Assembly: GCA_041485885.1 (NCBI GenBank)
Contig: JBGPKL010000009.1
Coordinates: 32,230-96,229, forward strand
Reading direction: 5' to 3'
DNA: 64,000 bases
DNA from: JACQFZ01 sp041485885
GTDB lineage: Bacteria > Pseudomonadota > Gammaproteobacteria > Acidiferrobacterales > Sulfurifustaceae
Position numbers and translations under genes: made by a program. The first letter of the stretch is position 1. Each line of letters begins with the position of its first letter. Below are positions 52,674 to 62,672 of the stretch, piece by piece. Below the pieces are notes generated by a model. It searched no databases and was not told where the DNA came from. It saw only the letters and a list, made by a program, of their open reading frames with translations.

Positions 52674-52695
52674 AAAGAATCGGCGGAAACGCCGA
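52674..52695 (-). terminator. Possible rho-independent terminator after the MFS gene
   Basis: On the minus strand, TCGGCG-TTTC-CGCCGA followed by TTCTTT lies 8 nt after the MFS stop. The stem is short (6 bp), so the call is moderate. Confidence 0.45.
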
Positions 52696-52702
52696 GCCGG
52701 CG

Positions 52703-53929
52703 CTAAGCCCGTGGATCCCCTTCCCGCGCGACGTTCGCTTTTATTTGCACTTGCGCGGGCCGGCTGCTACCAAGTGCCGCACCTGCTGCGACAAGGAGCA
52801 ACGCCGCCGTCAGCCAAAAGAATGTGACGTTAATAGAACCGAACAGCCATCCGGCTGCGGCTGAGCCAAGCGCTTGACCGAGGCTCGTCGCAGCCGTCTG
52901 CTTACCGAGCGTCGCCGCCTGTGCCACGCCGGCGGCGAGCGAGACACGGTACGTGAGCAGTGGAATGAGGAAGCCGGAGCTTGCTGCAACAACGCCGACG
53001 GGCCACCACAATCCATCGGACGTCGTGGCCGTGGCGAGCCAGCTGAGACCGACGGCCATCGCGACCAAGGCAGCAGTCACCGCGGCGCGGCCGGCAAGGC
53101 GGTGCGCGAGCGGCGCGAAGAGCAACACTTCCACGACGGCCATTACCAGGCTGCACTCGAAAAACATCAGCCCGACCTGCGCCGGCGTCATTCCCAGACG
53201 CTGCTGACCCTGCAGCGTGAGTCCGACTTCGAATCCTCCGAGACCGAACATCACCAGGAGCGACAGGACAAACAGCAACCACGTTGTCCGCGCCGGCGTT
53301 TGCATGTTGGCGGGTGCCGACGCGCGAGGCGATTCCGACAGCCGCCACCACGCGAAAACCCAGACGAGCGCGCCAATGCCGGCGGCGGCGAGGAAGGGAA
53401 GCGCCGCCGCGGGCACCCTCTCCGTTACGGACTCGCCCGCCAGCCATCCGCCGAGACTGGGACCCGCGAGAAATCCCAACACCGAGGCGGCACTCATCCA
53501 CGCAAAGCGCGGTGCGCGCGACGTAACGGTGGACGTGTCACTGACATAGGCGAGGGCCACCGGCGCAACCGCCGCCGCGAACATGCCGCCGGCAAGGCGC
53601 GCGGCGTAGCCGAGCCAGAGGCTCGAAGCGAATCCAAACACGAGCAGCGCGACGCTGAATCCGGCGAGACCAACGAGGATCACCGGCCGGCGGCCAGTCC
53701 GGTCGGCAATGCGGCCCCAGAGCGGCGCGCCGATAAATATCGCGAGCATGTAGACCGCCGACAGCATGCCGGTGTGCCACGATATATCGCTCTCGCTCGC
53801 CACGCGTGCGAGAAAGAACGGCAACACCGGAAGGACGACGCCGTAACCGAGGGACACGGCGAAGACGGCAGTGAGGAGCAGCGCCAAATCGCCGCGCGGA
53901 AGAGCGACCGCCGTGGCACGCGCCGTCAT
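52703..53929 (-). CDS. Major facilitator superfamily transporter, 408 aa
   Basis: Start ATG 53929 overlaps the phosphohexomutase stop as ATGA. About twelve membrane segments; the loop 2-3 motif is GAPLWGRIADRTGRRPV, the MFS signature of the drug/H+ antiporter type. Segment VSDTSTVTSRAPRFAWMSAASVLGFLAGPSLGG fits motif C-like region. The drug-exporter type is suggested, but substrate cannot be assigned. Confidence 0.88.
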   Translation of the reverse strand: MTARATAVALPRGDLALLLTAVFAVSLGYGVVLPVLPFFLARVASESDISWHTGMLSAVYMLAIFIGAPLWGRIADRTGRRPVILVGLAGFSVALLVFGFASSLWLGYAARLAGGMFAAAVAPVALAYVSDTSTVTSRAPRFAWMSAASVLGFLAGPSLGGWLAGESVTERVPAAALPFLAAAGIGALVWVFAWWRLSESPRASAPANMQTPARTTWLLFVLSLLVMFGLGGFEVGLTLQGQQRLGMTPAQVGLMFFECSLVMAVVEVLLFAPLAHRLAGRAAVTAALVAMAVGLSWLATATTSDGLWWPVGVVAASSGFLIPLLTYRVSLAAGVAQAATLGKQTAATSLGQALGSAAAGWLFGSINVTFFWLTAALLLVAAGAALGSSRPAQVQIKANVAREGDPRA

Positions 53930-55317
53930 GCGCCGGCCCCGAAGAGCGCGAGCAGTTCGGCCTCGTGTGCGGCGAGTTGCTCGGGCGTTTCCGCCTCGAT
54001 GACGAGCTTCGCGACCGGCTCGGTGTTGGATGGCCGCAAGTTGAACCACCAATGCGGATACTCCACGGTGATCCCGTCCATCGTACTGATAGTGGCGTCG
54101 GCATAGTGCCTACGCGCACGCTCAACGAGCGCCGCCGGCTCGCGTGTCTCAATGCGCCGCTCGCCGCTGCCGGCATAGCGCGCGATGGATTGCAGATGCT
54201 CCGCGAGGCCCTTGTCGCTGCGCGCGAGGAACCCAATCAGCTTGAGCGCGGCGTACAGCGGATCGTCGATGCCGAAATGCTCGCGATACATAATGTGGCC
54301 GGACAGCTCGCCGGCGAGGAGCGCGTCGTCATGGCGATGCAGCACCTCTTTGTGAAACGGGTTGCCGACGCGCAGCTTCACCGCAATACCGCCGAGGCGC
54401 TCGATTTCCTGCGGCACCGCGCGACTGAACCGCAGGTCATAGAACACGCGCCCGGGCGCGCGCTCAAGTTCTTGGCGCGCGAGCAGCGCGAACACGAGAT
54501 CGAGACGCGCGATCTCGCCGCGCTCGTCCACGAACGCGACGCGGTCGGCGTCGCCGTCGAACATGATGCCGAGACCGGCGCCGCGCTCGCGCACCGCGCG
54601 GCGCAAGTCCTCGAGATTCTCCGGCCGCAATGTGTCGCAGCCGTGATGCGGAAACTCACCGTCGGGCACGTGATAAAGGAGCGTGTGACGCAAGCCGAGC
54701 TTCTCGATCACACCAAGCGGCAAGCCGCCGACGCCGCTGGAACAATCGATCACCACCGCGGGTGCGTCCACCGCGACGTCGCGAAAACGCGTCGCCAGCA
54801 TCGATTGATATTCCGGCAGAATCGCTCGTAGGCGCAGCGCGCCCTCCGGCCCGCCCGTGTCCGGCAATTGCGCGCCCGCTACGAGCGCCTCGATCTGCTC
54901 GAGGCCGCGTCCGTAGTACACCTGCTCAACGCGCGGATCGATGACTTTCACGCCGTTGTACTCCTTGGGGTTGTGCGAGGCGGTGACCATGAGGCCGTAG
55001 CGCTTAAATTGTGCGACGGCGTAGTTGAGCATAGGGGTCGTCACGACACCGAGATCGAGCACCGTAACGCCGCCGGCCCGCAAGCCGAGCATCAGTGCCT
55101 CGGCGAGTGCGGGCGAGGACAGCCGCGCGTCGCGCCCGACGAGAATCTCTTCGGCTCGCGACCAGGCCGCGACGGCGCGGCCCAACCGGTACGCTCCATC
55201 GGGATTGAATTCGTCGGGAACGATCCCGCGGACATCGTAGGTGCGAAAGTAGGACAAGCGTCCGGAGGTGACCTGCTCCATGCTAACCGGCCCCGGCGGA
55301 CGTGACGAAATGTCCAT
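53926..55317 (-). CDS. Phosphomannomutase/phosphoglucomutase (AlgC/ManB type), 463 aa
   Basis: All four alpha-D-phosphohexomutase signatures are present: active-site Ser loop TASHNPKEYNG, metal loop FDGDADRV, sugar loop GELSGHIMY, and phosphate loop RPSNTEP. The length is standard. It interconverts mannose- or glucose-1/6-phosphates. The neighbouring glucan phosphorylase produces glucose-1-phosphate, so it may link glycogen breakdown to the pathway of transaldolase and phosphoketolase. A start at ATG 55281 is also possible. Confidence 0.93.
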   Translation of the reverse strand: MDISSRPPGPVSMEQVTSGRLSYFRTYDVRGIVPDEFNPDGAYRLGRAVAAWSRAEEILVGRDARLSSPALAEALMLGLRAGGVTVLDLGVVTTPMLNYAVAQFKRYGLMVTASHNPKEYNGVKVIDPRVEQVYYGRGLEQIEALVAGAQLPDTGGPEGALRLRAILPEYQSMLATRFRDVAVDAPAVVIDCSSGVGGLPLGVIEKLGLRHTLLYHVPDGEFPHHGCDTLRPENLEDLRRAVRERGAGLGIMFDGDADRVAFVDERGEIARLDLVFALLARQELERAPGRVFYDLRFSRAVPQEIERLGGIAVKLRVGNPFHKEVLHRHDDALLAGELSGHIMYREHFGIDDPLYAALKLIGFLARSDKGLAEHLQSIARYAGSGERRIETREPAALVERARRHYADATISTMDGITVEYPHWWFNLRPSNTEPVAKLVIEAETPEQLAAHEAELLALFGAGA

Positions 55318-55372
55318 GAACGTTCGCGCGGCTATTGTTAAGTATGTGCCGAATAGACTGACTCGCGATCAT

Positions 55373-56077
55373 TCACTGTGTTCCCAAGGATTCGACTAGC
55401 CACGACGGCATAACAAAAAGATGGTTCTCGACGCGCCTCACCCCGGGCGTGCGTTTCGCTGCCAGAGCCGCCGCGTCCCGCTCCGCGGCCGACTCGACTC
55501 CACCCCAGAGATACGCGGCGCCATCCTCGACGACGACGTTGACGTAGTAGAGACCCAGGCCAATCTTGCGCAGCTCGGCGATGACCGCTTCCCGGACCGG
55601 GCCGGTATCCGACGCCGTCGACTTCGGCGCCTGAACACCGCGCGCAACGAGCCCATGCAACAGGTTTGCGCGACTCACGATCCCGACAAGTTTTCCAGCG
55701 CGAAGCACCGGCACCCGCTTGATCCGTTTTCGTTCGAGCAGCGTCGCGATCTCCTCGAGCGAGGCATCCTCGGTAACGGTGACCGGCTCGCGGGTCATCA
55801 CGTCCCTCGCCGTTAAGCCGTGTGACTTGAGATACTCGCGCGCCCGCTCGTCGGGCCCTTCAAGCAGCGCGAGCCACCACGAGGCGTGTCGTTCCGTCTG
55901 CGACTCCGGCCGACGCATGAGATCGCCCTCGCTGACCATGCCGATGACGCGGTCGTGGTCATCGACCACCGGCACCGCACTGATGCGGCGCTCGAGCAGT
56001 AGTCGCGCGATCTTCCGGACGCTCGCCTCGGGATTGACGGAGACGACGGCAGGGGTCATTACGTCTTTCGCTTTCAT
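55373..56077 (-). CDS. CBS-pair and BON domain protein, 234 aa
   Basis: ATG 56077 has AAGGAG. CBS 1 (VMTPAVVSVNPEASVRKIARLL; ISAVPVVDDHDRVIGMVSEGDL) and CBS 2 (VMTREPVTVTEDASLEEIATLL; RVPVLRAGKLVGIVSRANLL) are followed by a BON domain (about 155-225: YYVNVVVEDGAAYLWGGVESAAERDAA). Such proteins bind adenosyl ligands and often occur in stress-regulated clusters with FtsH and P-type ATPases, as here. Confidence 0.9.
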   Translation of the reverse strand: MKAKDVMTPAVVSVNPEASVRKIARLLLERRISAVPVVDDHDRVIGMVSEGDLMRRPESQTERHASWWLALLEGPDERAREYLKSHGLTARDVMTREPVTVTEDASLEEIATLLERKRIKRVPVLRAGKLVGIVSRANLLHGLVARGVQAPKSTASDTGPVREAVIAELRKIGLGLYYVNVVVEDGAAYLWGGVESAAERDAAALAAKRTPGVRRVENHLFVMPSWLVESLGTQ

Positions 56078-56168
56078 GAGTGTTCTCCTTCCATCGAGCG
56101 CTCGGTGTATCCGGTCGCTCAGTGATGCGTATCGCGGAACTCCGAGAGTCGGACAGTCGCGGTGATCT

Positions 56169-58571
56169 TCATGTGTGTGGCTCCACGGACTGGCTTGCCG
56201 GAACTCCCATGCGCTGGATGCCTTCGAGCCGCGTGCGCTTGAGCAACAACGCGTTTACGGCAACGAGCGCCGAGCTGCCCGACATGGCGAGAGCGGCGAC
56301 TTCGGGGCTGATGACAAACGGATAAAAAACGCCCGCGGCCATGGGAAACGCCACGACGTTGTAGGCGACAGCCCAAAAAAGATTTTGATGCATCTTGCGC
56401 AGCGTGGCGCGCGACAGCTCGACCGCGACGACTACGTCGAACGGGTCGCTCTTCATCAGCACGACGTCCGCGCTCTCCATGGCGACGTCGGTGCCGGCGC
56501 CGATGGCGAAGCCGACGTCCGCCTGCGTGAGCGCCGGCGCATCGTTGATGCCGTCGCCGACCATGCCGACCTTCTTGCCGGCCGCTTGCAGCTCTTTCAC
56601 TTTGTCGGCCTTCTGGCCCGGCAGTACGTCGGCGAGCACGATATCGATGCCGATCTCGCCGGCGATGCGTTCGGCGGTCGCGCGGTTATCACCCGTCAGC
56701 ATCGCTACTTGCACGCCGCGCGCCTTGAGCGCCTTAACTGCGGCGACCGCGGACGGCCGCAAGGCATCGGCGATAGCAATGAGCCCAATAAGACGCCCAT
56801 CGCGCCCGAGGTGTACGACGGTGCGACCGCCCCCTTGCAAGCGCTCGGACTCGCGCACGAGATCGCCCAACGCGATTTTTTGTTCGTCCATAAGCCGGCG
56901 ATTGCCGAGGTACACGGTCGCGCCCGCAACTTTCGCCCGCGCCCCGCGACCTTCGAGCACTTCGAAACCGCTTGGCCGCTCGAGGCGTAAATTCTGAGCA
57001 CGCCGCACAATCGCCTGCGCCAGCGGATGATCGGATCCTTGGTCCACGGCGGCGGCGAGCGCGAGCACGCCGTCCTGCTTCTCGCCCGCCGCGGCACTGA
57101 TTTCCACGACCTGCGGCTGGCCGAGCGTGAGCGTGCCGGTCTTGTCGAAGATGACGATATCGAGCTTGGTCGCATCCTCCAGCGCCGAGGCGTTCTTAAA
57201 AAGAATTCCGTTCATCGCCCCAAGACCCGTGCCGACCATGACCGCCATCGGCGTGGCGAGCCCGAGCGCGTCCGGGCAGGCGATGACGAATACCGTAATA
57301 GTAAGTGTGAGTGCGAAGAGCAGCGGCTGGCCGATCCACCAGAACCAGACGGCGAACGTGAGCAGACCGATCACCACCGCGATCAGCACCAGCCACTGCG
57401 ATGCGCGGTCGGCCAGAAGCTGCGCGGGGGCTTTCGAGTTTTGCGCTTCCTGGACCAGCTTCACGATTTGCGCCAGCGCGGTGTCGGCCCCGACTTTGGT
57501 CGCGCGGTAGCGGAACGTGCCACTCTTATTAATAGTGGCGCCGATCACGGTGTCGCCGGGCTTCTTGGTCACCGGCATCGACTCGCCCGTCAGCATCGAT
57601 TCATCGACGGCGGACTCGCCCTCGAGCACTTCGCCGTCCACGGGTATCTTGTTGCCCGGACGAATGACCACCGTGTCGCCCGCAACAACCTCGGCCGTCG
57701 GCACCTCGACTTCCTTGCCGGCGCGCAGCACCATCGCCATCGGGGGCGCGAGATCGAGCAGCGCGCGGATCGCCGCCGAGGCGCCGGCGCGGGCGCGCAT
57801 CTCCAGCCAATGCCCAAGCAGGATGAACACGAGCAACACCGCGACCGCTTCGTAGAACTGCGCCCCCTCGAAGAAGAAGGTCGCACCAACGCTAAAGATG
57901 TAACCGGTGCCGACGGACAGCACGACCAAGACCGCCATGTTGAGCACGCCATTCTTGAGCGCGCGCCAAGCGGCGACCACGAACGGCCAAGCGGGATAGA
58001 CCACCACCACCGTGGCGAGCAGGAACAGCCAGACATCGAGCGAGAGTCCAAACGGTGGTCCGGGCGGTGTGAACATTCCACCCATGGGGGAATAGAGAAA
58101 AATAGGAATCGTAAATAGAAGCGCGATCCAGAAACGGTTGCGCATGTCGCGGACCATCGCCTGCATATCCACGCCGGCGCCGTGGCCCATCTCGTGCGCC
58201 ATCGCATCGTGCGGCACCGATGGCGCCGCTTTCGCCGGCACTTCGTGTTCGGCGTGGACCGCGGGTTCCGCGCGCGGCGCGTGCGCGTGTACCGGGACGG
58301 CAATTGCTATCGCGTCCCCCGGCGGATCTTCGGGCTTACACACGTGCGCCGGCAACTGTTCGCCGGTGCAGTGAAAGCCGCACTCATGTATGCGCGCCTT
58401 GATCGCGGCAAGATCGATGATGCGCTCGTCATACTCCACGGTCGCGCTCGCCGTCGCGTAGTCGACGTTCGCGCGGAGCACCCCGGGCAGCCGCCGCAGT
58501 TGCTTCTCCACACCCATGTCGCTGAGCGGCGTGATCATGCCACCGACATCCATCGTTACCGTGCGCATCAT
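56169..58571 (-). CDS. P1B-type metal-transporting ATPase with CPD motif, 800 aa
   Basis: N-terminal HMA-like fold whose usual GMTCxxC site reads GGMITPLSDMG, so both Cys are missing. A linker rich in His and Cys follows (HECGFHCTGEQ, HVCKPE, VHAHAPRAEPAVHAEHE). Eight membrane segments; the metal motif is CPDALGLATP (about residue 430) instead of CPC; phosphorylation site DKTGTLTLG (about 475); MVGDGINDAPAL hinge. CPC is typical of CopA; CPH of CopB; CPD forms a less studied subclass, so metal specificity is uncertain (copper- or silver-type likely). Confidence 0.92.
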   Translation of the reverse strand: MMRTVTMDVGGMITPLSDMGVEKQLRRLPGVLRANVDYATASATVEYDERIIDLAAIKARIHECGFHCTGEQLPAHVCKPEDPPGDAIAIAVPVHAHAPRAEPAVHAEHEVPAKAAPSVPHDAMAHEMGHGAGVDMQAMVRDMRNRFWIALLFTIPIFLYSPMGGMFTPPGPPFGLSLDVWLFLLATVVVVYPAWPFVVAAWRALKNGVLNMAVLVVLSVGTGYIFSVGATFFFEGAQFYEAVAVLLVFILLGHWLEMRARAGASAAIRALLDLAPPMAMVLRAGKEVEVPTAEVVAGDTVVIRPGNKIPVDGEVLEGESAVDESMLTGESMPVTKKPGDTVIGATINKSGTFRYRATKVGADTALAQIVKLVQEAQNSKAPAQLLADRASQWLVLIAVVIGLLTFAVWFWWIGQPLLFALTLTITVFVIACPDALGLATPMAVMVGTGLGAMNGILFKNASALEDATKLDIVIFDKTGTLTLGQPQVVEISAAAGEKQDGVLALAAAVDQGSDHPLAQAIVRRAQNLRLERPSGFEVLEGRGARAKVAGATVYLGNRRLMDEQKIALGDLVRESERLQGGGRTVVHLGRDGRLIGLIAIADALRPSAVAAVKALKARGVQVAMLTGDNRATAERIAGEIGIDIVLADVLPGQKADKVKELQAAGKKVGMVGDGINDAPALTQADVGFAIGAGTDVAMESADVVLMKSDPFDVVVAVELSRATLRKMHQNLFWAVAYNVVAFPMAAGVFYPFVISPEVAALAMSGSSALVAVNALLLKRTRLEGIQRMGVPASQSVEPHT

Positions 58572-58607
58572 GTCTCTCCGTTGGGTTCTTCCGACCGCGG
58601 TACTTTT

Positions 58608-60509
58608 TTATCGGATCGTTTCCGTCCGCGCCGCCGCGGACGGACGTTTCTTTTTCACCGGGCGCCCGAGTATCGCCTGCAGATCGGCTTCCGCGAGCGT
58701 TTCCTTATCGAGCAGGCGTCGAGCGCCGCGCTCGAGCGTTTCGCGGCGTCGCGTGAGAACGGTTTGCGCTTTCCCAAACGCGCGGTTAACGATTTCGCGC
58801 ACGGCATGATCGATCGCGCGCGCCGTCTCCTCGCTGTAGGCGCGCGCCGGGGGCGGTGCGCCGGGCACTTGCATAAAAGCCGGCTGATTCTCTTCGTAAG
58901 CGATGTGACCCAATTTCTCGTCCATGCCGTAGCGCATCACCATACTGCGCGCGATATCGGTCACCTTCGCGAGATCGTCGGCCGCACCGGTGGAGAGGCG
59001 GCGGAACACAACGTGTTCCGCCGCGCGTCCGCCGAGGAGCACGGCCATCTTGTTCTCAAGCTCCTCGCGCGTCATGAGATAGCGGTCCTCGGTCGGGCGC
59101 TGGATCGTGTAGCCGAGCGCGCCGATGCCGCGCGGGATGATGGAAATCTTGTGCACCGGATCGACGCCGGGCAGCGACATCGCCACGAGCGCATGCCCCA
59201 TCTCATGGAACGCGACGACTTCGCGCTCCTTCGGATTGAGCAGGCGGTTTTTCTTTTCCAAGCCGGCGACGATGCGCTCGATCGCGCGCGTGAAATCATC
59301 GAGCGTCACCGACTCGGCGTTGCGGCGCGTCGCGAGTAACGCCGCTTCGTTGACGAGATTGGCGAGATCCGCGCCGGAAAAGCCCGGCGTCAGTGCCGCT
59401 ATCTGCTCGGTATCAAACTCCGACCCCAAGTGGATCTTCTTCAGATGGACCTTGAGAATGTCGACGCGCCCTTTCTTGTCGGGGCGATCGACCAGCACCT
59501 GGCGGTCGAAGCGCCCGGCGCGCAGCAGCGCGGGATCGAGTATTTCCGGACGGTTGGTCGCGGCGAGCAGCATGAGTCCCTTGCTCGGGTCGAAGCCGTC
59601 CATCTCGGATAGCAGTTGGTTGAGCGTTTGCTCTTTTTCATCGTGACCGCCCATCATCGGATAGGCGCCACGCGCGCGCCCGAGCGCGTCGAGCTCGTCG
59701 ATAAAAATGATGGCCGGAGCGAGCTTGCGTGCCTGGTCAAATAGATCGCGCACGCGCGCGGCGCCGACGCCGACGAACATCTCAACGAACTCCGCGCCGC
59801 TAATGGAGAGAAACGGCACGGCCGCCTCACCGGCGACCGCCCGTGCCAGCAGCGTCTTGCCGGTGCCCGGCGGGCCGACGAGCAACACACCCTTCGGAAT
59901 GCGCGCCCCGAGCCGGCCGTAGCGCTGCGGTTCCTTGAGGAACTCGACGATCTCTTGCAGCTCTTCCTTCGCCTCGTCCACACCGGCCACATCCGCGAAC
60001 GTAACGCCGGTTTGCTTTTCCATATAAACCTTGGCCTTGCTCTTGCCGATCTCGAGCATGCCGCCGACGCCGCCACCGCCCATACGCTTCATGACCAGCA
60101 TCCACACGCCGACGAAAATCACCGCGGGCAAAATCCACGAGAGCAGCGTCGACAGCCAGCGACTTTCGAGCTTACCCGCGAACTGAATTTTCGCCGCCTC
60201 CAAATCGGGGACGAGGTTCGGGTCGTTTATACGTACCGTGACGAAACGGTGTTTGCCTTCTCCAAAGCGCTTCAGCTCATCCAGTTTTTCCTTCGGGAGA
60301 TAGGCATCGATCCCGTCCGGCTTCAGCGCGCCGGTGATCGTGCTTTCGGTAAGCGCGACGTCGTCGAGCTTGCCCGCCTTGAGCAGCGTTTTGAACTCGT
60401 TGTAAGCGAGATTTTCCGCGTGCGGCGCAGAAACATAATTCTGCACGATCAACATCAAAAGGAATACGGCGACGAAATACCAGATGGAGTATTGCTGCTG
60501 CTTTTCCAT
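58608..60509 (-). CDS. ftsH: ATP-dependent zinc metalloprotease FtsH, 633 aa
   Basis: Two N-terminal membrane segments (about 10-28 and 120-140), AAA module with GPPGTGKT Walker A, FIDELDALG Walker B, second region of homology NRPEILDPALLRAGRFDRQ, and the M41 zinc site HEMGH with GGRAAEHVVF. The length is normal. It sits in the stress cluster rather than with the usual rrmJ/folP neighbours, so it is probably a second, specialised FtsH copy. Confidence 0.95.
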   Translation of the reverse strand: MEKQQQYSIWYFVAVFLLMLIVQNYVSAPHAENLAYNEFKTLLKAGKLDDVALTESTITGALKPDGIDAYLPKEKLDELKRFGEGKHRFVTVRINDPNLVPDLEAAKIQFAGKLESRWLSTLLSWILPAVIFVGVWMLVMKRMGGGGVGGMLEIGKSKAKVYMEKQTGVTFADVAGVDEAKEELQEIVEFLKEPQRYGRLGARIPKGVLLVGPPGTGKTLLARAVAGEAAVPFLSISGAEFVEMFVGVGAARVRDLFDQARKLAPAIIFIDELDALGRARGAYPMMGGHDEKEQTLNQLLSEMDGFDPSKGLMLLAATNRPEILDPALLRAGRFDRQVLVDRPDKKGRVDILKVHLKKIHLGSEFDTEQIAALTPGFSGADLANLVNEAALLATRRNAESVTLDDFTRAIERIVAGLEKKNRLLNPKEREVVAFHEMGHALVAMSLPGVDPVHKISIIPRGIGALGYTIQRPTEDRYLMTREELENKMAVLLGGRAAEHVVFRRLSTGAADDLAKVTDIARSMVMRYGMDEKLGHIAYEENQPAFMQVPGAPPPARAYSEETARAIDHAVREIVNRAFGKAQTVLTRRRETLERGARRLLDKETLAEADLQAILGRPVKKKRPSAAARTETIR

Positions 60510-60601
60510 GGATCACCCGTTGTTAGTGCGCCTCGATCCTTGCGCCGCTTGTTGTGAATCGACTTGCGTCCATTCGTACCCACGCGGTCTGCGCGCACGC
60601 C

Positions 60602-60835
60602 TCATAGTGCCTTGGACGCATCGTCGCGATCGAGTCGCGCCTTGCGTTCTTCATATTCCTGTGTCGAAATCTCACCCGCGGCGTAGCGGCGTTGCAGTAT
60701 TTGCAACGGCGTTTCGCGCGCCCGCTTGCGCGGGACGGGCGAGAGCAGTGAAAAGAAAATAACAATCAGCACGATCCAGAACAACCACCAGAATACGTGC
60801 ATCCCCCAAAACCACCCACCGTCGTAACCCATCAT
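60602..60835 (-). CDS. SHOCT-domain small membrane protein, 77 aa
   Basis: One membrane segment (HVFWWLFWIVLIVIFFSLLSP) and a C-terminal SHOCT motif (PLQILQRRYAAGEISTQEYEERKARL). SHOCT domains are short oligomerisation units in stress-associated membrane proteins. Located between FtsH and glucan phosphorylase. Confidence 0.85.
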   Translation of the reverse strand: MMGYDGGWFWGMHVFWWLFWIVLIVIFFSLLSPVPRKRARETPLQILQRRYAAGEISTQEYEERKARLDRDDASKAL

Positions 60836-60867
60836 ATCGTCCTCCGTTCGGTTTACTCGGTTTGTCG

Positions 60868-62637
60868 CTAACGCAGATACGCTTCGGTTGCGTAGCGGCG
60901 CATCATGCGATGACTGTTGAAGTAGGATGCGTTCTTGCTGATCGCCCCCTTCATGACTTTGATCCAGCCGCTTGCTCCATCGGTGGACCCGTAGTAAAGC
61001 GGCAGCACCACGCGCTCAAGCTTGTCGTAAAGTGAGCGCGCATCGTCCGATGCGCCGGGCGCGCCGACGCTCCAGCCGGTGATGCCTTCGATGCAGCCTT
61101 CGATCCACCATCCGTCGAGCACCGAGAGCGACGGCACGCCGTTGAACGCCGCTTTCATTCCGCTCGTGCCGGACGCTTCCATCGGCGGCAGCGGCGTGTT
61201 GACCCACACATCCGCGCCGGCAACGAGGAGTTGCGCCGTCGCCATGTCGTAGTCGTGGAGATAGGCCACAGGGATAGCGCCCACGAGCGCACGGGCATGC
61301 GCATGCAACAGCTCGATCAGCCGCTTGCCGTCGGCGTCGCGCGGATGCGCCTTGCCCGCCAGCACGATCTGAAACGGGCGCTCGCGCGCAATGCGCTTCA
61401 GCCGTTCGAGATCCGTAAACAGCAGATCGGGGCGCTTGTAGGCCGTCATGCGCCGGGCGAACCCGAAGATCGGAACATCGGGGCGCAGCGTCACTTGCGT
61501 CACGGCCTGAACTTTTTCGATCAGCGCGGCCTTTGTCTGCGCGTGCGCGTTGCGGATAGCATCGTCCGGGATGCAGCACTCGGCGCGCACGAGTTGCTCG
61601 GGCTCGTGGCGCCACGCCGGTAGGTAGCGATCGTAAATCTTGACGAACGGTTCGGCCGTCCAGGTATGCGGGTGCACGCCGTTCGTGATCGCGTGCACGC
61701 GATAGCCGGGGAACATTTGTTCCGACACCTCAGCGTGACGCTTGGCGACGCCGTTCACATAGTCGCTCAAATTGAGCGCGAGGCGTGTCATGTTGAGCCG
61801 GTCCTCGCCGGCCAGGCGCTTGAGCACGGCAAGATCCATCTCGCTTTCGTTCACAGCCAGGCGGCTGCGAACCACGCGCGCCGGATCGGACAGGCGCGCC
61901 AGTGTTTCGACGCCGATCCTGTTGTCGAGCACGCGGCTTACCAGCTCATAGGAAAACTGATCGTGTCCGGCCTCGACCGGTGTGTGCGTCGTAAAGTTAC
62001 AGCGCGCCCGCACTTTGGGGATGTCGTACAGCGGCTCGCCGGGGCGCAACTCCATGGGTGCATAGGCATGCCGGTGCAGTAGTTCGAGCGTGAGCAGCGC
62101 CGAGTGTCCTTCGTTCATATGGTATTTGCGTACTTTGAACCCGAGCGCGTGCAGCAGGCGCGCGCCGCCGATGCCGAGCACGATTTCCTGCTTGAACCGG
62201 TAGGTTTCGTCGCCGCCGTAGAGATAGTGGGTCAGCTCGCGGTCCTCGCCGCGGTTCTCCTCAAGATCGGTATCGAGCAGGATGACCGGCTGCGGTCCAC
62301 CCTGGCCGTCGAGCACGTAAAGCCAGCCGCATACCCACACGACTCGGCCTTCGATCGCGACGGCGACCTTGGCATCGAGCGGTTGGGCGAACCGCGCCGG
62401 GTCCCACGCCGCCGGGTGCTCGACCTGCCGACCGTTGCCGTCGATCTCCTGCCGGAAATATCCGGCGCGCGCGGCGAGCGTCACGCCGACCATGGGCAGC
62501 GCCAGATCCGCCGCGGCGCGCAAGGTGTCGCCTGCGAGCACGCCGAGGCCGCCCGAATAGGTTGGAATTTCGCTGCGCAGCGCGATCTCCATGGAAAAAT
62601 AAGCGATGCGCGGCTCGTGCACGAATTCATACAACAT
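60868..62637 (-). CDS. glgP: Alpha-glucan phosphorylase, 589 aa
   Basis: The short alpha-glucan phosphorylase type (GT35, about 590 aa): AYFSMEIALRSEIPTYSGGLGVLAGDTLRAAADL, HMNEGHSAL, FTTHTPVEAGHDQF, NGVHPHTW, GFARRMTAYKRPDLLF, and the pyridoxal-phosphate region VNTPLPPMEASGTSGMKAAFNGVPSLSVLDGWWIEG. It releases glucose-1-phosphate from glycogen or maltodextrin. It precedes the transaldolase and phosphoketolase genes in the map, transcribed after them. Confidence 0.93.
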   Translation of the reverse strand: MLYEFVHEPRIAYFSMEIALRSEIPTYSGGLGVLAGDTLRAAADLALPMVGVTLAARAGYFRQEIDGNGRQVEHPAAWDPARFAQPLDAKVAVAIEGRVVWVCGWLYVLDGQGGPQPVILLDTDLEENRGEDRELTHYLYGGDETYRFKQEIVLGIGGARLLHALGFKVRKYHMNEGHSALLTLELLHRHAYAPMELRPGEPLYDIPKVRARCNFTTHTPVEAGHDQFSYELVSRVLDNRIGVETLARLSDPARVVRSRLAVNESEMDLAVLKRLAGEDRLNMTRLALNLSDYVNGVAKRHAEVSEQMFPGYRVHAITNGVHPHTWTAEPFVKIYDRYLPAWRHEPEQLVRAECCIPDDAIRNAHAQTKAALIEKVQAVTQVTLRPDVPIFGFARRMTAYKRPDLLFTDLERLKRIARERPFQIVLAGKAHPRDADGKRLIELLHAHARALVGAIPVAYLHDYDMATAQLLVAGADVWVNTPLPPMEASGTSGMKAAFNGVPSLSVLDGWWIEGCIEGITGWSVGAPGASDDARSLYDKLERVVLPLYYGSTDGASGWIKVMKGAISKNASYFNSHRMMRRYATEAYLR

Positions 62638-62672
62638 GGCCTACCTCCATTCTCCGCAGTTCATGTGTCAAA

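Noticed and set aside
52874..54106. 410-aa plus-strand ORF opposite the MFS and phosphohexomutase genes
   Set aside because: Arg/Glu/His-rich shadow of two well-recognised minus-strand genes.
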